Assembly (NCBI RefSeq): GCF_900112765.1
Contig: NZ_FOMZ01000006.1
Span: forward strand, 62,001-126,000
Direction: 5' to 3'
Origin: Actinopolyspora alba
Lineage (GTDB): Bacteria > Actinomycetota > Actinomycetes > Mycobacteriales > Pseudonocardiaceae
Length of the DNA stretch: 64,000 nt
The position numbers and the translations under genes are program-made. The notes under the pieces are model-generated. The model was not told the DNA's origin. It made no database searches and was given only the letters and a program-made list of their open reading frames with translations. Below are positions 16,393 to 27,221 of this stretch, piece after piece (within the stretch, counting starts at the first letter, position 1; every line of letters begins with the position of its first letter).

Positions 16393-16662
16393 ATGATCGC
16401 CACAGAGGAATGGTCGGTGACGATTTACATCGACGAACGCGAGGACCGAACACACGCCGAGGCCAGACTGCACCGGCAGTACCAGTCGGAGGTCCGGGCC
16501 AACGGCTTGGCCCGCCGCAATCCACACGACAGCAACATCCCGCGGATCGGTGCCGAACTCGCCGCCTCGCGTGCGCTGTCACAGCTGGCGCACCAGTTGC
16601 TCGACGATTCCATCGCCGACGTCGAGCAGTCCACCGGTGAACCGGCCTACTTCCACACCTAG
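16393..16662 (+). CDS. DUF1876 domain protein
   Basis: 89 residues, EEWSVTIYIDEREDRTHAEARLHRQ.......LRARGLARRNP-type pattern with NIPRIGAELAASRALSQLAHQLLDDSIADVEQ. This is the DUF1876 family (dsRBD-like alpha/beta fold), found in actinobacterial oxygen-limitation and stress loci and near universal stress proteins. ATG 16393 has GGGAG 6 nt upstream. Molecular function unknown; its position beside a row of universal stress protein genes supports a dormancy/stress role. The 230 bp between this gene and 16159 look non-coding. Confidence 0.8.
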   Translation: MIATEEWSVTIYIDEREDRTHAEARLHRQYQSEVRANGLARRNPHDSNIPRIGAELAASRALSQLAHQLLDDSIADVEQSTGEPAYFHT

Positions 16663-16841
16663 TAACACCGCGGTGCTTGGTCCGCTCGGTTTCCGCGGGT
16701 GGTCGGCCGGTGGGGCTCCCACCGGCTCTCCGGACGGGATCGGAGCACAGGGGAGCGACGTTCACAACGGAGAGCGCGGTGATGTCGGGGTGTCGTTCGG
16801 TCGCACCCGCTGCCGTCAGCGCACCAGTCCCCGGTCGAACG

Positions 16842-17756
16842 TCAGTGCACCACGGCCACCGGGCACTGTGCGTAGTGTGCGACGGCGTAGCTGACCGAGC
16901 CGAGCAGGCTCGATCTGATCGGTCCCCTGCCGTGACTGCCCACGACCAACAGATCGGCCTGCTCCGAGGCGGAGAACAACGCGTCCGCGGCTCCCTCGTT
17001 GGTCACCACCTCGCTCCGCAGCACGACATCCGGATACTTCTCACGTTGGCCGGCCACCGATTCCGAAAGCACCCGTTGACAGGTCTCGTGCACCTCTTCC
17101 CAGTTGAGTTTGCGACGGGCGGAGACGGACAGGGCGTACTTGCGGATCTCGTTCCACGCCAACAGGGCAACCAGCTCAGCGTCGTGGCGGAAGGCGAACT
17201 CGTAGGCGAACTCGATGGCACGCTGGCTGCCCCGGGAACCGTCGACACCCACCACCACTCTGGTGAACTCGTTCGGGGTATTGGTGATCCGTTCGCTCTC
17301 CCGCTCGCCCCGCACCACCACCACGGGAAGCTCGGCGGTGCGAACCAGTTCGGCAGAGGTGGAGCCGAGCAGCACACGCCAGGGCTGTGTCTGCTCCGGG
17401 GGTCCCAGCACCAACATCTCGGCTCCCTCAGCGGCCTCGCCGAGAATCTTGGCCGGGTGACCCATCCGTATCGAGGTGTCTATTTCCAGCCGCGGAAGTT
17501 CCGCGAGACACTCGGCCACGATGGCCCGAAGCTCGTTCTCCGATTCGGTGCGCAGCGGTTCGGACTCCACTGCCTCACTGGGCAGGTGTATGCGGGTGAT
17601 CTGTTCCAACGGTACGGGGATGGCGCGGACGATCAGCAGCGCCCGCTGTCTGCTGGCCGCTTCGAAAGCCGCCCAACGCACCGTCTGCCGTGAGTGTTCG
17701 AGTTCGTCGAATCCGACGACGACCTTGCCGGTCTGCTCCGCGCTCATCGCTGCCAA
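16842..17756 (-). CDS. Tandem-domain universal stress protein
   Basis: 304 residues with two UspA domains. The N-domain starts KVVVGFDELEHSRQTVRWAAFEA, but its nucleotide loop is degenerate (LVLGPPEQTQPWRVLLGSTSAEL). The C-domain has VVVGVDGSRGSQRAIEFA and a good ATP-binding G-x2-G-x9-G-S loop, LVVGSHGRGPIRSSLLGSVSYAV. So only the second half probably binds ATP. Such proteins accumulate on oxygen limitation or starvation in actinobacteria. It is the first of three consecutive minus-strand stress genes but separated by 209 bp, so probably has its own promoter. Confidence 0.9.
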   Translation of the reverse strand: MAAMSAEQTGKVVVGFDELEHSRQTVRWAAFEAASRQRALLIVRAIPVPLEQITRIHLPSEAVESEPLRTESENELRAIVAECLAELPRLEIDTSIRMGHPAKILGEAAEGAEMLVLGPPEQTQPWRVLLGSTSAELVRTAELPVVVVRGERESERITNTPNEFTRVVVGVDGSRGSQRAIEFAYEFAFRHDAELVALLAWNEIRKYALSVSARRKLNWEEVHETCQRVLSESVAGQREKYPDVVLRSEVVTNEGAADALFSASEQADLLVVGSHGRGPIRSSLLGSVSYAVAHYAQCPVAVVH

Positions 17757-17965
17757 CCCTTCGAATTCGCCCGTGGCGACGATTCATGCTCAGGCCATGA
17801 TGTCGTTTCACGAGCGATCGAGCAGTCCCATTCGTCGTGAACGGGCATTCGAACGCCCCGAACGTGCGTGAGTGAACCCGCTGCTCGATATCCGGTCTCC
17901 GGGGTGAGGATCCGCGAGAGGTCCCACCGAGCGAGCGTGACGGACAACCGCGTCAACAGGGTCCG

Positions 17966-18403
17966 CTATTCGCTGCGTTCGCGTACCACGACCACCGGAC
18001 ACGGCGCGTGGTGCACGCAGTGTTGACTGACCGATCCCAGCAACGCTCCGGTGAAACCGCCGTGCCCCCGGCTGCCCACGACCAGCAGATCGGCGTCCTC
18101 GGCCGCGTCCAGCAGGGCTCGCGCGGGAATTCCCCGCACCACTCGTTGCTGTATCCCGACATCGACTCCGAGCTGGTTGACGGCGTCGGCGACCGCCCGC
18201 GACAACTGCTGTTCGGCCCGCTGGTCGAAGTCCTCCTCCGGAATCGGAGCGCCCAAACCGTAGTAGGTCGGATGTGCCCAGGCGATCAACGCGGTGACCT
18301 CCGCTCCGCTGTTGGAGGCATAACGCAGTGCCCAGGACAGCGCTTCCGCGGCGCCCGCGGATCCGTCCACCCCGACGACCACTCGTTCCTGTTCGGTACT
18401 CAT
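17966..18403 (-). CDS. Single-domain universal stress protein
   Basis: 145 residues: MSTEQERVVVGVDGSAGAAEALSWALRYA at the start and the ATP loop LLVVGSRGHGGFTGALLGSVSQHCVHHAPCPVVVVR at the end. ATG 18403 has GGGAGG upstream. It follows the paralogue at 18478 on the same strand after 74 bp, and the two share nearly identical C-terminal blocks (GHGGFTGALLGSVSQHCV), so they arose by a recent tandem duplication. Confidence 0.92.
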   Translation of the reverse strand: MSTEQERVVVGVDGSAGAAEALSWALRYASNSGAEVTALIAWAHPTYYGLGAPIPEEDFDQRAEQQLSRAVADAVNQLGVDVGIQQRVVRGIPARALLDAAEDADLLVVGSRGHGGFTGALLGSVSQHCVHHAPCPVVVVRERSE

Positions 18404-18477
18404 CGGTTCCCTCCCGTGCTTTCGACCGGTTCGTAGCTGGCCAGGAGCGGAAGCGGTTGCCGTGGATTCCTCGTGCC

Positions 18478-18930
18478 TCATCCGGAGCCATCGTGCTGCT
18501 CAGCCCTTACGACCACGACCGGTGTGCGGGCATGTGACACGCAGTGCTGGCTGACCGATCCCAGCAACGCTCCGGTGAGACCGCCGTGACCGCTGTTGCC
18601 CACGACGATCAGCGCGGCCGCCGTCTCGTTCGCCACGTCCAGCAGCGCTCTGGCCGGATGGCCCTGGACCACCTCGCGGTGCGGGACAACGGATGCCTCG
18701 TCGCCGACGGTCTCCGCGAGCACGGCGCTGAGGGTCCGTGCCGCGTCCTTGTCGAGATCCGCACCGTTCGGTACTTCCCAACCGTAGATCGGTGGGTAGT
18801 CCCAGGCGATCACGGCCGTTATCTCCCCGCCGGTGAGTTCGGCCTGCCGAACCGCCCAGCGGAGCGCCGCTTTCGAGGCCGGTGAGCCGTCGACCCCGAC
18901 AGTGATCCGATAGGTGGTCTCCCCAGTCAT
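18478..18930 (-). CDS. Single-domain universal stress protein
   Basis: 150 residues: TYRITVGVDGSPASKAALRWAVRQAELTGGEITAVIAW and the ATP loop LIVVGNSGHGGLTGALLGSVSQHCVSHARTPVVVVR. GAGGGAC precedes the ATG at 18930. Likely the first gene of a two-gene unit with 17966-18403. No perfect DosR-type dyad could be found in the 110 bp upstream. Confidence 0.92.
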   Translation of the reverse strand: MTGETTYRITVGVDGSPASKAALRWAVRQAELTGGEITAVIAWDYPPIYGWEVPNGADLDKDAARTLSAVLAETVGDEASVVPHREVVQGHPARALLDVANETAAALIVVGNSGHGGLTGALLGSVSQHCVSHARTPVVVVRAEQHDGSG

Positions 18931-19040
18931 CGCGTCCCTCCACCGCCACGGTCCCCCAACCGGGGCGAGGTCGCACTTCGCCCATTCCGAGCCGCCACGG
19001 AGTCGCGGGCCGCCAACGGCCCGCCCTGTGGTGTCTCGCT

Positions 19041-19862
19041 TCAGCTCACCTTCGCTTCCATCAGCGCCACGTAGTTGTCCACGAAGTGGTCACGGAGACC
19101 GTCACTTGCGGGAGCGGACACGTCCGAGGTGAAGCCCGCGAGGTTGTCGGTCAGACCGCTGAATGTGGAGATCCGGTCGTGCAGATCGCCGTCGGCATCG
19201 AAGTAGCGGACGTGCCGCACGTGGTGGAAAACGGGTTCCGGGGGGGGGACCTGAGTCACGATGTCGTTGTTGTTGACGAATCGGAAGGTCCGGTCGGCGA
19301 ACACCTCGTCGTAGTCACCGGCCAGTCCCCTGTCGCAGGTACGTGGTTGTCCGAAGGTGTAGACGCCGTCGGCGAGCAGCCCGGGATCCTCGAAGTACAT
19401 GCGTGCCGAGGCGAGCATGGCAAGTGCCCCACCGAGGCTGTGACCAGTGAACCACAGTGTCTGATCGTTGTCCCGGAACTCGTCGACCGCTGCTTTCACA
19501 TCCTGATACACCGAATCCAGGGCCTGGTTGAAGCCCTGGTGCACCTTGCCCCTCCCCGCCGGTCCGGATTCCACGAGTGTGTTGGCGTCGGACAGCCAGT
19601 CCTTGAGCTGCTTCGGCTCGGTCCCTCGGAAGGCCACGATGATCATGTCGGCGCTGGCGGCGACGAATCCTTGCGTGTCCTCGATGGGAAGTGAGGAATC
19701 CAACTCACTGTGGAAGTATCGACAACGGTCGAACCCCCATTCCGCGGCCGTCTCGCGTATCGCCGACTCGTCCTCGTAGGAAAGCTTGGCCGCCCGGGCC
19801 AGCCAGTACGCGTGTCCGAGGGTGTATCCGGTCGTTTTGTGGTTGATCTCGACAACGGGCAC
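19041..19862 (-). CDS. Class 3 lipase
   Basis: 273 residues of an alpha/beta hydrolase of the lipase class 3 family (triacylglycerol lipase type). GTG 19862 is used because GGGAG lies 7 nt upstream. Signatures: TQGFVAASADMIIVAFRGTEPKQLKDWLSDA (oxyanion-side strand), LWFTGHSLGGALAMLAS (nucleophile Ser in GHSLGG, about residue 139), VYTFGQPRTCDRGLAGDY and FRFVNNNDIVTQVPP (catalytic Asp), and a downstream His (FHHVRHVRYF or DLHDRIS). No signal peptide is visible, so the enzyme may be cytoplasmic or non-classically exported. It is divergent from the GH5 gene at 20174. Confidence 0.88.
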   Translation of the reverse strand: MPVVEINHKTTGYTLGHAYWLARAAKLSYEDESAIRETAAEWGFDRCRYFHSELDSSLPIEDTQGFVAASADMIIVAFRGTEPKQLKDWLSDANTLVESGPAGRGKVHQGFNQALDSVYQDVKAAVDEFRDNDQTLWFTGHSLGGALAMLASARMYFEDPGLLADGVYTFGQPRTCDRGLAGDYDEVFADRTFRFVNNNDIVTQVPPPEPVFHHVRHVRYFDADGDLHDRISTFSGLTDNLAGFTSDVSAPASDGLRDHFVDNYVALMEAKVS

Positions 19863-20134
19863 GAAACATCTCCCAAGGGTTAGAAGGTGGCTCTTGTGGA
19901 TCCGAGGGAACGGAACGGGCATGTACCTTGCTGCCACCGGAGTCCGGCCAACAGCTCTTCCGTTCTCCTCACCTCGGGCCACTGTGACAAAACATGGTCG
20001 ACGGAGATGCTCCACTAGCCGAAATGGGTGATCATTTTGCACCGTTTCGATGGACTCCGCGGTCGGGGCCGGTCTGCCACCGATCCGGTGAAATCGTCGC
20101 CGTTGAGTCGCCATAAGTGAAATTTATTCATATA

Positions 20135-20160
20135 GTTTCGGGTGCCACTGACGCCGAAAC
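20135..20160. promoter_or_regulatory. Inverted repeat before secreted GH5 gene
   Basis: GTTTCGG and CCGAAAC (20135-20141, 20154-20160) form perfect 7-bp arms around a 12-bp spacer, ending 13 bp before the ATG. A -10-like TATAGT is at 20131-20136, so the dyad covers the start of the transcript. It could be an operator or a 5' RNA hairpin. Confidence 0.4.
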
Positions 20161-20173
20161 TCGGGGAGAGGCC

Positions 20174-21607
20174 ATGCGGCGACTGATTCCGACGCTGCTC
20201 GCGATGACCACGGCGGTGGGGCTGCTCAGCGGTGTTCCCGGACACGCCGAATCCGAGGACACTTCGGAGATCCAGAGCGGACTGCGGGTTGCCGGGCGCT
20301 GGCTGGTCGACGAGCACGGCCGCAGGATGCTGCTGCACGGTGTGAACAACGTGGACAAGACCGCGCCCTACGTGCGACCGGGCGACGGTTTCACGGTCAC
20401 CGCTCGCGACGCCGAACTCCTCGCCGGACACGGTTTCAACACCGTCCGGCTCGGTGTCTCGTTCGACGCCCTGATGCCACGACGCGGTGATGTCGACGAG
20501 GCCTATCTGGACCGGGTGGCCGGGGTCGTCGACACCCTGGGAGAGCAGGGAATACACGTCCTGCTCGACAACCACCAGGACGGGCTCGGCCCCGACTGGG
20601 GCGGAAACGGGTTCCCCGACTGGGCGGTGGAGACCGAGCCGTTCCCGGGAGAACCGAATCCGGGTTTTCCGCTGTACTACCTGATGCCCAGCATGAACAA
20701 GGCGTGGAGCGAGGTGTGGAGCAACAGCGACGGGGCCATCGATTATCTCGGTGACGCGTTGGCCGCGTTGGCCGAACGCGTCTCCGACGAACCGGCGGTG
20801 CTCGGCATCGAACTGCTGAACGAGCCGTGGCCCGGTGCCGCGTTCCCGAGCTGCTTCCCGGCCGGTTGTCCGGCCTTCGACCGCAGGTACCAGGAGGTGC
20901 ACGAGAAGCTGACCGCCCGGATCCGTCGGGCCGATCCGGATGTTCCGGTGTTCTGGGAACCCAACGCCACCTGGAACCAGCTGATGCCCACCCACATGGC
21001 CGAGCCACCACTGACACCCCGGATAGCCGCGGAGCAGGTCGTGTTCTCGTTCCACGACTACTGCATAGCCAGCCAAGCCGCCATCTACCTGGGGCTGCCC
21101 GAACAGCTGGTCGGAGTGTGCTCCGCACAGCACGATACGACCTGGAAAAACGCGGACTCGTTCGTCGAGCGCGCGAACGTGCCCGCCCTGGTCACCGAGT
21201 TCGGCGACAGCGATCCGCGAGTGCTGGCCAACACGCTGGACCGGGCCGACAGCAGGTTCGTGGGTTGGCACTACTGGCACTACACCAGCATCTTCGGGCC
21301 GGATCCCGGGGATGACCCCTTCCGCTCCGAGATAGGCGATCAACTGGTCCGGACTTATCCACAGGCCACGGCGGGGACTCCCGAATCGATGCGTTTCGAC
21401 GCCACCACGGGGGAGTTCGAGTACACCTATCGACCCGATCCGACGATCCCGAAGCCCACCGAGATCTACGTCTCGGACCGGCACTACGAATCGGGCTACT
21501 CGGTGACGGTGCGCGGCGGGCGGCTCACCTCCGAACCGGGTGCCCGAACGGTGACGGTCGAGGCGACCGGCACCGAGACGGTGCGGGTGCGGATCGGGGA
21601 CAGCTGA
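20174..21607 (+). CDS. Secreted GH5 endoglycoceramidase/glucanase-like hydrolase
   Basis: 477 residues with a signal peptide (MRRLIPTLLAMTTAVGLLSGVPGHAES). The barrel shows LVDEHGRRMLLHGVNNVDKTAPYVRPGDGF, GFNTVRLGVSFDALMP, GIHVLLDNHQDG, LGIELLNEPWPGAAFP with the acid/base Glu of the NEP motif (about residue 216), and PALVTEFGDSD with the nucleophile Glu (about residue 339), then a C-terminal beta-sandwich. The layout resembles endo-glycoceramidase-type GH5 enzymes that cut glycan from glycolipids. A beta-glycosidase acting on steryl or polysaccharide substrates is also possible. ATG 20174 follows GGGGAGAGG. It is unlinked to the mannan genes by operon but may share physiology. Confidence 0.82.
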   Translation: MRRLIPTLLAMTTAVGLLSGVPGHAESEDTSEIQSGLRVAGRWLVDEHGRRMLLHGVNNVDKTAPYVRPGDGFTVTARDAELLAGHGFNTVRLGVSFDALMPRRGDVDEAYLDRVAGVVDTLGEQGIHVLLDNHQDGLGPDWGGNGFPDWAVETEPFPGEPNPGFPLYYLMPSMNKAWSEVWSNSDGAIDYLGDALAALAERVSDEPAVLGIELLNEPWPGAAFPSCFPAGCPAFDRRYQEVHEKLTARIRRADPDVPVFWEPNATWNQLMPTHMAEPPLTPRIAAEQVVFSFHDYCIASQAAIYLGLPEQLVGVCSAQHDTTWKNADSFVERANVPALVTEFGDSDPRVLANTLDRADSRFVGWHYWHYTSIFGPDPGDDPFRSEIGDQLVRTYPQATAGTPESMRFDATTGEFEYTYRPDPTIPKPTEIYVSDRHYESGYSVTVRGGRLTSEPGARTVTVEATGTETVRVRIGDS

Positions 21608-21686
21608 TCCGCACCAGCCTGATCCCGCACCGGCGAGCCGCCGGCCGGCGCGAGCGATCTGTGCGCTGTTGCCCGACCATCCGGGT

Positions 21687-22568
21687 ATGGCCACTTCGCG
21701 CAACGGCAGGATCGTCGTGGGAACCGACGGCTCGGACTCGGCGGTGCGGGCCGCGCTGTGGGCCGCCGACGAAGCACGACGTCGCTCGGCCGTACTGCGG
21801 CTGGTGCACGGGTACGCGATGCCGGAACGGGGCTATCCACGCTTTCTCGTTCCGACGCGTGCCTTGCGAAACGGACTCCGAGCCCAGGCGCGGACAGCAC
21901 TGCACACCACGAGCGAAGCCGTGCGCGCTGCCGTCCCCGGCATCGAGGTCGAGACCCGCATAATCGAGTCTCCCCCGACCGTGGCGCTGTTGCGGGAGTC
22001 CCACGGCGCCCTGCTGACCGTCGTCGGTTCGCGCGGACTCGGGGGGTTCAGCGGGATGCTGGTCGGTTCGGTGGCGATGGCACTGGTGGGGCACTCGCGC
22101 GTTCCCACAGTGGTGGTACGGGACGAGCATTCGCGCGATCCGGCACACCGCTCCCTGCCCGTCGTGGTCGGTGTGGACGGTTCCCCCGCCAGCTCGGCCG
22201 CCGTGGCGTTCGCCTTCCGGGACGCCTCGGCTCGCGGGGTGGCGCTGACCGCCGTGCACGTCGGCAGGGACGACCACTCATCGTCTTCCGGAACCGAATC
22301 GGACCGCGCGCTGCTTTCCGAACGTACCGCCGGATGGCAGGAGGACTATCCCGACGTGCCGCTGGAACAGCTCGTGATCACCGGACACGTCGTACGCACC
22401 CTGCTCGAGGTGGCCTCCCGTGCCCAGCTGCTCGTGGTGGGGAACCGGGGTACCGGGGGATTCCACGGGATGTTGCTCGGCTCGACCAGCCGTTCCCTCG
22501 TCGTGCACGCCCCCTGCCCACTGGCAGTGGTCGGCGCCGAGGACCCTACCGGGACCGCCATCGCCTAG
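21687..22568 (+). CDS. Tandem-domain universal stress protein
   Basis: 293 residues with two complete UspA domains: GRIVVGTDGSDSAVRAALWAADEA with loop VVGSRGLGGFSGMLVGSVAMALVGHSRVPTVVVRD, and LPVVVGVDGSPASSAAVAFAFRDAS with loop LVVGNRGTGGFHGMLLGSTSRSLVVHAPCPLAVV. Both domains keep the ATP-binding G-x2-G-x9-G-S/T signature. ATG 21687 is preceded by CCGGGT only, so the start is reasonable but not strongly supported. The gene converges on the PPOX gene, 51 bp away. Confidence 0.9.
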   Translation: MATSRNGRIVVGTDGSDSAVRAALWAADEARRRSAVLRLVHGYAMPERGYPRFLVPTRALRNGLRAQARTALHTTSEAVRAAVPGIEVETRIIESPPTVALLRESHGALLTVVGSRGLGGFSGMLVGSVAMALVGHSRVPTVVVRDEHSRDPAHRSLPVVVGVDGSPASSAAVAFAFRDASARGVALTAVHVGRDDHSSSSGTESDRALLSERTAGWQEDYPDVPLEQLVITGHVVRTLLEVASRAQLLVVGNRGTGGFHGMLLGSTSRSLVVHAPCPLAVVGAEDPTGTAIA

Positions 22569-22619
22569 TGGGGCTCCCTCCGCCACGGCGACGGCACACC
22601 GGACCTCGGGCGGGCGGCA

Positions 22620-23045
22620 CTAGCCGGTGACTTCGCTGGTCACGTGCGGCAGTGCCAGCCGTCGTCCGGTTACCATCTCGAACGGTATCCGCAGGAAGTA
22701 GTCCCGCAGCGGCACCCAGGAGGACTTGGTCGGATCAGCCAGTGTGACCAGCTGATCGATGTCGCGAACCCGTTCGGCGCGTCCGTGGACTATCACGCTC
22801 CACCCCGACCGGGTCGCCAGATCGATGTGATCGGCCTCGAAGGCCACCACGTTCCCGTTGAGTTTGGACAGGCTTCCCTCCCTTCCGGTGCGGATCACCA
22901 CGCTCGCGCCGTCCACCACGAAGTTCACGGGCCGGATGGCGGGCAGAGCCTCGTCGGTGAACACAACTCGACCCACCTGCGCGGAGGACAGCAGCACGAT
23001 GCTCTCTCGCGTGGTCAGGGAGCGAAGCTCGTTGTGCGTGTTCAT
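22620..23045 (-). CDS. Pyridoxamine 5'-phosphate oxidase-fold protein
   Basis: 141 residues: LTTRESIVLLSSAQVGRVVFTDEALPAIRPVNFVVDGASVVIRTGREGSL, VVAFEADHIDLATRSGWSVIVHGRAERV. This is the PNPOx-like split-barrel family of flavin (FMN or F420) binding proteins common in actinobacterial stress islands. The size is that of the small single-domain members, not true PdxH, and no known active-site set can be assigned. It is divergent from the stress gene at 23216 with 170 bp between, so both may share a control region. Confidence 0.85.
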   Translation of the reverse strand: MNTHNELRSLTTRESIVLLSSAQVGRVVFTDEALPAIRPVNFVVDGASVVIRTGREGSLSKLNGNVVAFEADHIDLATRSGWSVIVHGRAERVRDIDQLVTLADPTKSSWVPLRDYFLRIPFEMVTGRRLALPHVTSEVTG

Positions 23046-23215
23046 CGTGGGTATCCCGGTGGTAATCGTCGGGTTGGTGACGCCAACGGTCCACCAACTC
23101 CCCGTGGCATCACAGGGCACAAAGTCATCCGGGGCCACCTTCGCGGGGCGAGTCACCAGTGGTCGCCGTGCGCGAATGCCACCGGCCGGTCATGCTCGGT
23201 TCGGATGGAGGAAGT

Positions 23216-24106
23216 ATGAGCCCGGCCGGTGGACCGAGCAGGACCGTGGTGGTGGGTGTCGACGGTTCCGATGCCGCCACCGAGGCGGTGCGCTGGGCCG
23301 CGTCGGTGGCTTCGTGGCACCACGCCCGGTTGTTGGTGGTGCACGTGTTTCGCCCCGTCGCGGCGGCCGACCGGCCGGAGGAGCACGCCGGGGCCGGGAC
23401 ACCGCACGATGCCGAACACATTCTCTCGTTCGCGGCCTCGGCGGCCGACGAGATCGCCACCGACCTACCGGTATCCACCCGAAGCGTGCACGGGCGAGCG
23501 GTGCCCGCACTGCTGGCGGAGACACAACACACGGGCCTGCTCGTGCTGGGTGCTTCCGGATGTGGCGGATTCGCCGGGATGCTGATCGGCTCGACCGCCG
23601 CAGCGGTGCTCAGCAGGGCCGCTTGTCCGGTTGTGGTAGTGCGTCCCCGGCCCGGGGAGGAGCACTTCCCGGTCGAAGGTCCGGTGGTGGTCGGTATCGA
23701 CGGAAGCCCCATCAGCGAACGAGCCCTGGCCGCCGCGTTCGAATACGCGGCGCACTGGCGCACCGAACTGGTAGCGGTGCACGCCTGGAGCGACGTCGAG
23801 TACGACACGTCGGCGAGCTCCGACGGCACGGACGAGTCCTACGCCGAAGGCGGGGAGAGGTTGTTGGCCGAGCGTCTCGCGGGGTGGCGGCAGCGCTATC
23901 CCGACGTGACCGTGCGGCGCGTGGTCGGAAGGGACCGTCCTCGACAGCAGCTGTTGCGCGGTTCCGAGACGGCTCGTCTCGTGGTGCTCGGAAGTCGTGG
24001 TCGCGGCGGTTTTCGTGGACTGCTGCTCGGCTCCACCAGCCAGGCGTTGATCGAGCATTCCCACTGTCCGGTACTGGTGATACGTCCTCGGCAGGAGGAG
24101 TGGTGA
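23216..24106 (+). CDS. Tandem-domain universal stress protein
   Basis: 296 residues, two UspA domains: TVVVGVDGSDAATEAVRWAAS with loop LVLGASGCGGFAGMLIGSTAAAVLSRAACPVVVVR, and GPVVVGIDGSPISERALAAAFEYA with loop VVLGSRGRGGFRGLLLGSTSQALIEHSHCPVLVIR. ATG 23216 has GGAGGAAG upstream. It heads a co-directional group with the Rv1733c-like gene (47 bp on) and the CBS-BON gene, probably one transcription unit. Confidence 0.92.
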   Translation: MSPAGGPSRTVVVGVDGSDAATEAVRWAASVASWHHARLLVVHVFRPVAAADRPEEHAGAGTPHDAEHILSFAASAADEIATDLPVSTRSVHGRAVPALLAETQHTGLLVLGASGCGGFAGMLIGSTAAAVLSRAACPVVVVRPRPGEEHFPVEGPVVVGIDGSPISERALAAAFEYAAHWRTELVAVHAWSDVEYDTSASSDGTDESYAEGGERLLAERLAGWRQRYPDVTVRRVVGRDRPRQQLLRGSETARLVVLGSRGRGGFRGLLLGSTSQALIEHSHCPVLVIRPRQEEW

Positions 24107-24152
24107 CCGGAAGTCGTCCGTACTCACGGATACCCCGAGAGAGGCGGTGACC

Positions 24153-24758
24153 ATGGGGGAGTGTCTCCTGCGATTGCGTCGGTTGCTGCTGCCGGGCGCC
24201 AACCCACTGGCCCGGCCCTCCGACCGGATCGAAGGAAGAGTGCTGACTCTGGTACTGCTGCTGCCGCTGGTCGCCACACCGTTCGCGGTCGCCAGTGGTG
24301 CACAGACCTACGGGGAACAGCTCGGGGCGGCGCGTAGTCAGACGCGGGAACGGCAACAGGTCACCGCGGTGCTGCTGGACGACGCGGGTCCGCCACCGGC
24401 AGCGGTACGTGCCGGTTCCCGCGCCAGGGCCGAGGTTCGCGCCACTTGGCAGGCTCCCGACGGTTCCGCCCGCACCGGCATGGTGGCGGCCCCTGCCGGT
24501 TCCCCCGAACGTAGTCGGGTACGTATCTGGACGGATCGCAGTGGACGTTCCGTCCCACCACCGATGACCTCGGCCGCGGCGGTTCGCGAGGCGACGGCGG
24601 CCGCGGCGACGCTGTGGCTGACCGTGCTGTTCGGGGCCGTGGGCGGATTCTGGTTGTTCCGGCGGTGCCTGGATCGTCTCCGCCGGTGTAACTGGCAGCG
24701 CGAATGGGAACACTTCGAACGCCACTGGAGTGGCTATCGGGACAGCGGTGAGGGGTGA
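24153..24758 (+). CDS. Rv1733c-like membrane protein
   Basis: 201 residues with two transmembrane segments (GRVLTLVLLLPLVATPFAVASGAQTY and TLWLTVLFGAVGGFWLFRRCLD) around an extracytoplasmic loop (VLLDDAG...VRATWQAPDGSARTGMVAAPAGSPERSRVRIWTDRSGR). The arrangement NPLARPSDRIEGRVLTLVLLLPLVATPFA...YGEQ is that of the mycobacterial latency antigen Rv1733c family. ATG 24153 is favoured over GTG 24147 because GAGAGG lies 8 nt away. In Mycobacterium tuberculosis the family is in the DosR dormancy regulon, matching the neighbours here. Biochemical function unknown. Confidence 0.82.
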   Translation: MGECLLRLRRLLLPGANPLARPSDRIEGRVLTLVLLLPLVATPFAVASGAQTYGEQLGAARSQTRERQQVTAVLLDDAGPPPAAVRAGSRARAEVRATWQAPDGSARTGMVAAPAGSPERSRVRIWTDRSGRSVPPPMTSAAAVREATAAAATLWLTVLFGAVGGFWLFRRCLDRLRRCNWQREWEHFERHWSGYRDSGEG

Positions 24759-24767
24759 GGAGCGGAG

Positions 24768-25379
24768 ATGCGCGTAAGAGACGTGATGAGCGAGGTACCT
24801 GTCACGGTGCGTACCGACACACCGGTCAAGACGGCCGCCGCGTTACTCGTCGAGCACGGAATCACCGCACTGCCGGTGCTCGACGGTGAGGACTACCCGC
24901 TCGGCACGGTGACCGAGCTCGATCTCGTGCGGGATCGCTTCCCGCGTGATCCGCGTTATTCCAACGAGGACCGGGAGCAGCCCGCGCCTCCGGAAACGGT
25001 GGGAGAACTGATCTCGGCCCGCATAACCGGTATCGAACCCGAAACCGATGTGACCGATCTGGTCAAGGTGCTGCTGGAGGAACGCGTGCGCAGCGTGGCG
25101 GTGATCGACGAACAGCGACTCGTCGGTATGATCACCGGCCGGGACCTGGTTCGCACTCTCGCCAGGGACGACGATCTGTTGGCCCGCGACATCCGCTACC
25201 GGCTCTCCTTCATAGGCGGCCCCCGGCGATGGAGCATTCGGGTCTCCGGAGGTGTGGCGGTCATCGTCGACGAGTTCGACAGTCCGGAGGATCGACACGT
25301 CGCCCGCGTACTGGCCGAGAGCGTGCCCGGGGTGCTGCGCGCCACGTGCAGCGCGGCCGAGCCGACGGCGACGGGATGA
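24768..25379 (+). CDS. CBS-pair protein with C-terminal BON domain
   Basis: 203 residues. Two CBS motifs (MRVRDVMSEVPVTVRTDTPVKTAAALLVEHGITALPVLDGEDYPLGTVTELDLVRDRF and LISARITGIEPETDVTDLVKVLLEERVRSVAVIDEQRLVGMITGRDLVR) form one Bateman module for adenine-nucleotide sensing. A BON-like segment (IRYRLSFIGGPRRWSIRVSGGVAVIVDEFDSPEDRHVARVLAESVPGV) ends the protein. The mycobacterial hypoxic-response protein Hrp1 is a CBS pair in the DosR regulon; this is an analogue with an added BON domain. GGAG precedes the ATG, 9 bp after the Rv1733c-like stop. Confidence 0.88.
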   Translation: MRVRDVMSEVPVTVRTDTPVKTAAALLVEHGITALPVLDGEDYPLGTVTELDLVRDRFPRDPRYSNEDREQPAPPETVGELISARITGIEPETDVTDLVKVLLEERVRSVAVIDEQRLVGMITGRDLVRTLARDDDLLARDIRYRLSFIGGPRRWSIRVSGGVAVIVDEFDSPEDRHVARVLAESVPGVLRATCSAAEPTATG

Positions 25380-25430
25380 GGAATCGTCGTTGCCGGAGGC
25401 CCCGCGCACCGACCGGTTCGTCGCTGGCCG

Positions 25431-27221
<1,791 letters not shown>

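Noticed and set aside
18931-19040. Possible DosR box upstream of universal stress genes
   Set aside because: GGGGGACC-like and GGTCCC-like half-sites appear here and elsewhere, but no 20-bp dyad matches the DosR pattern well enough to report.
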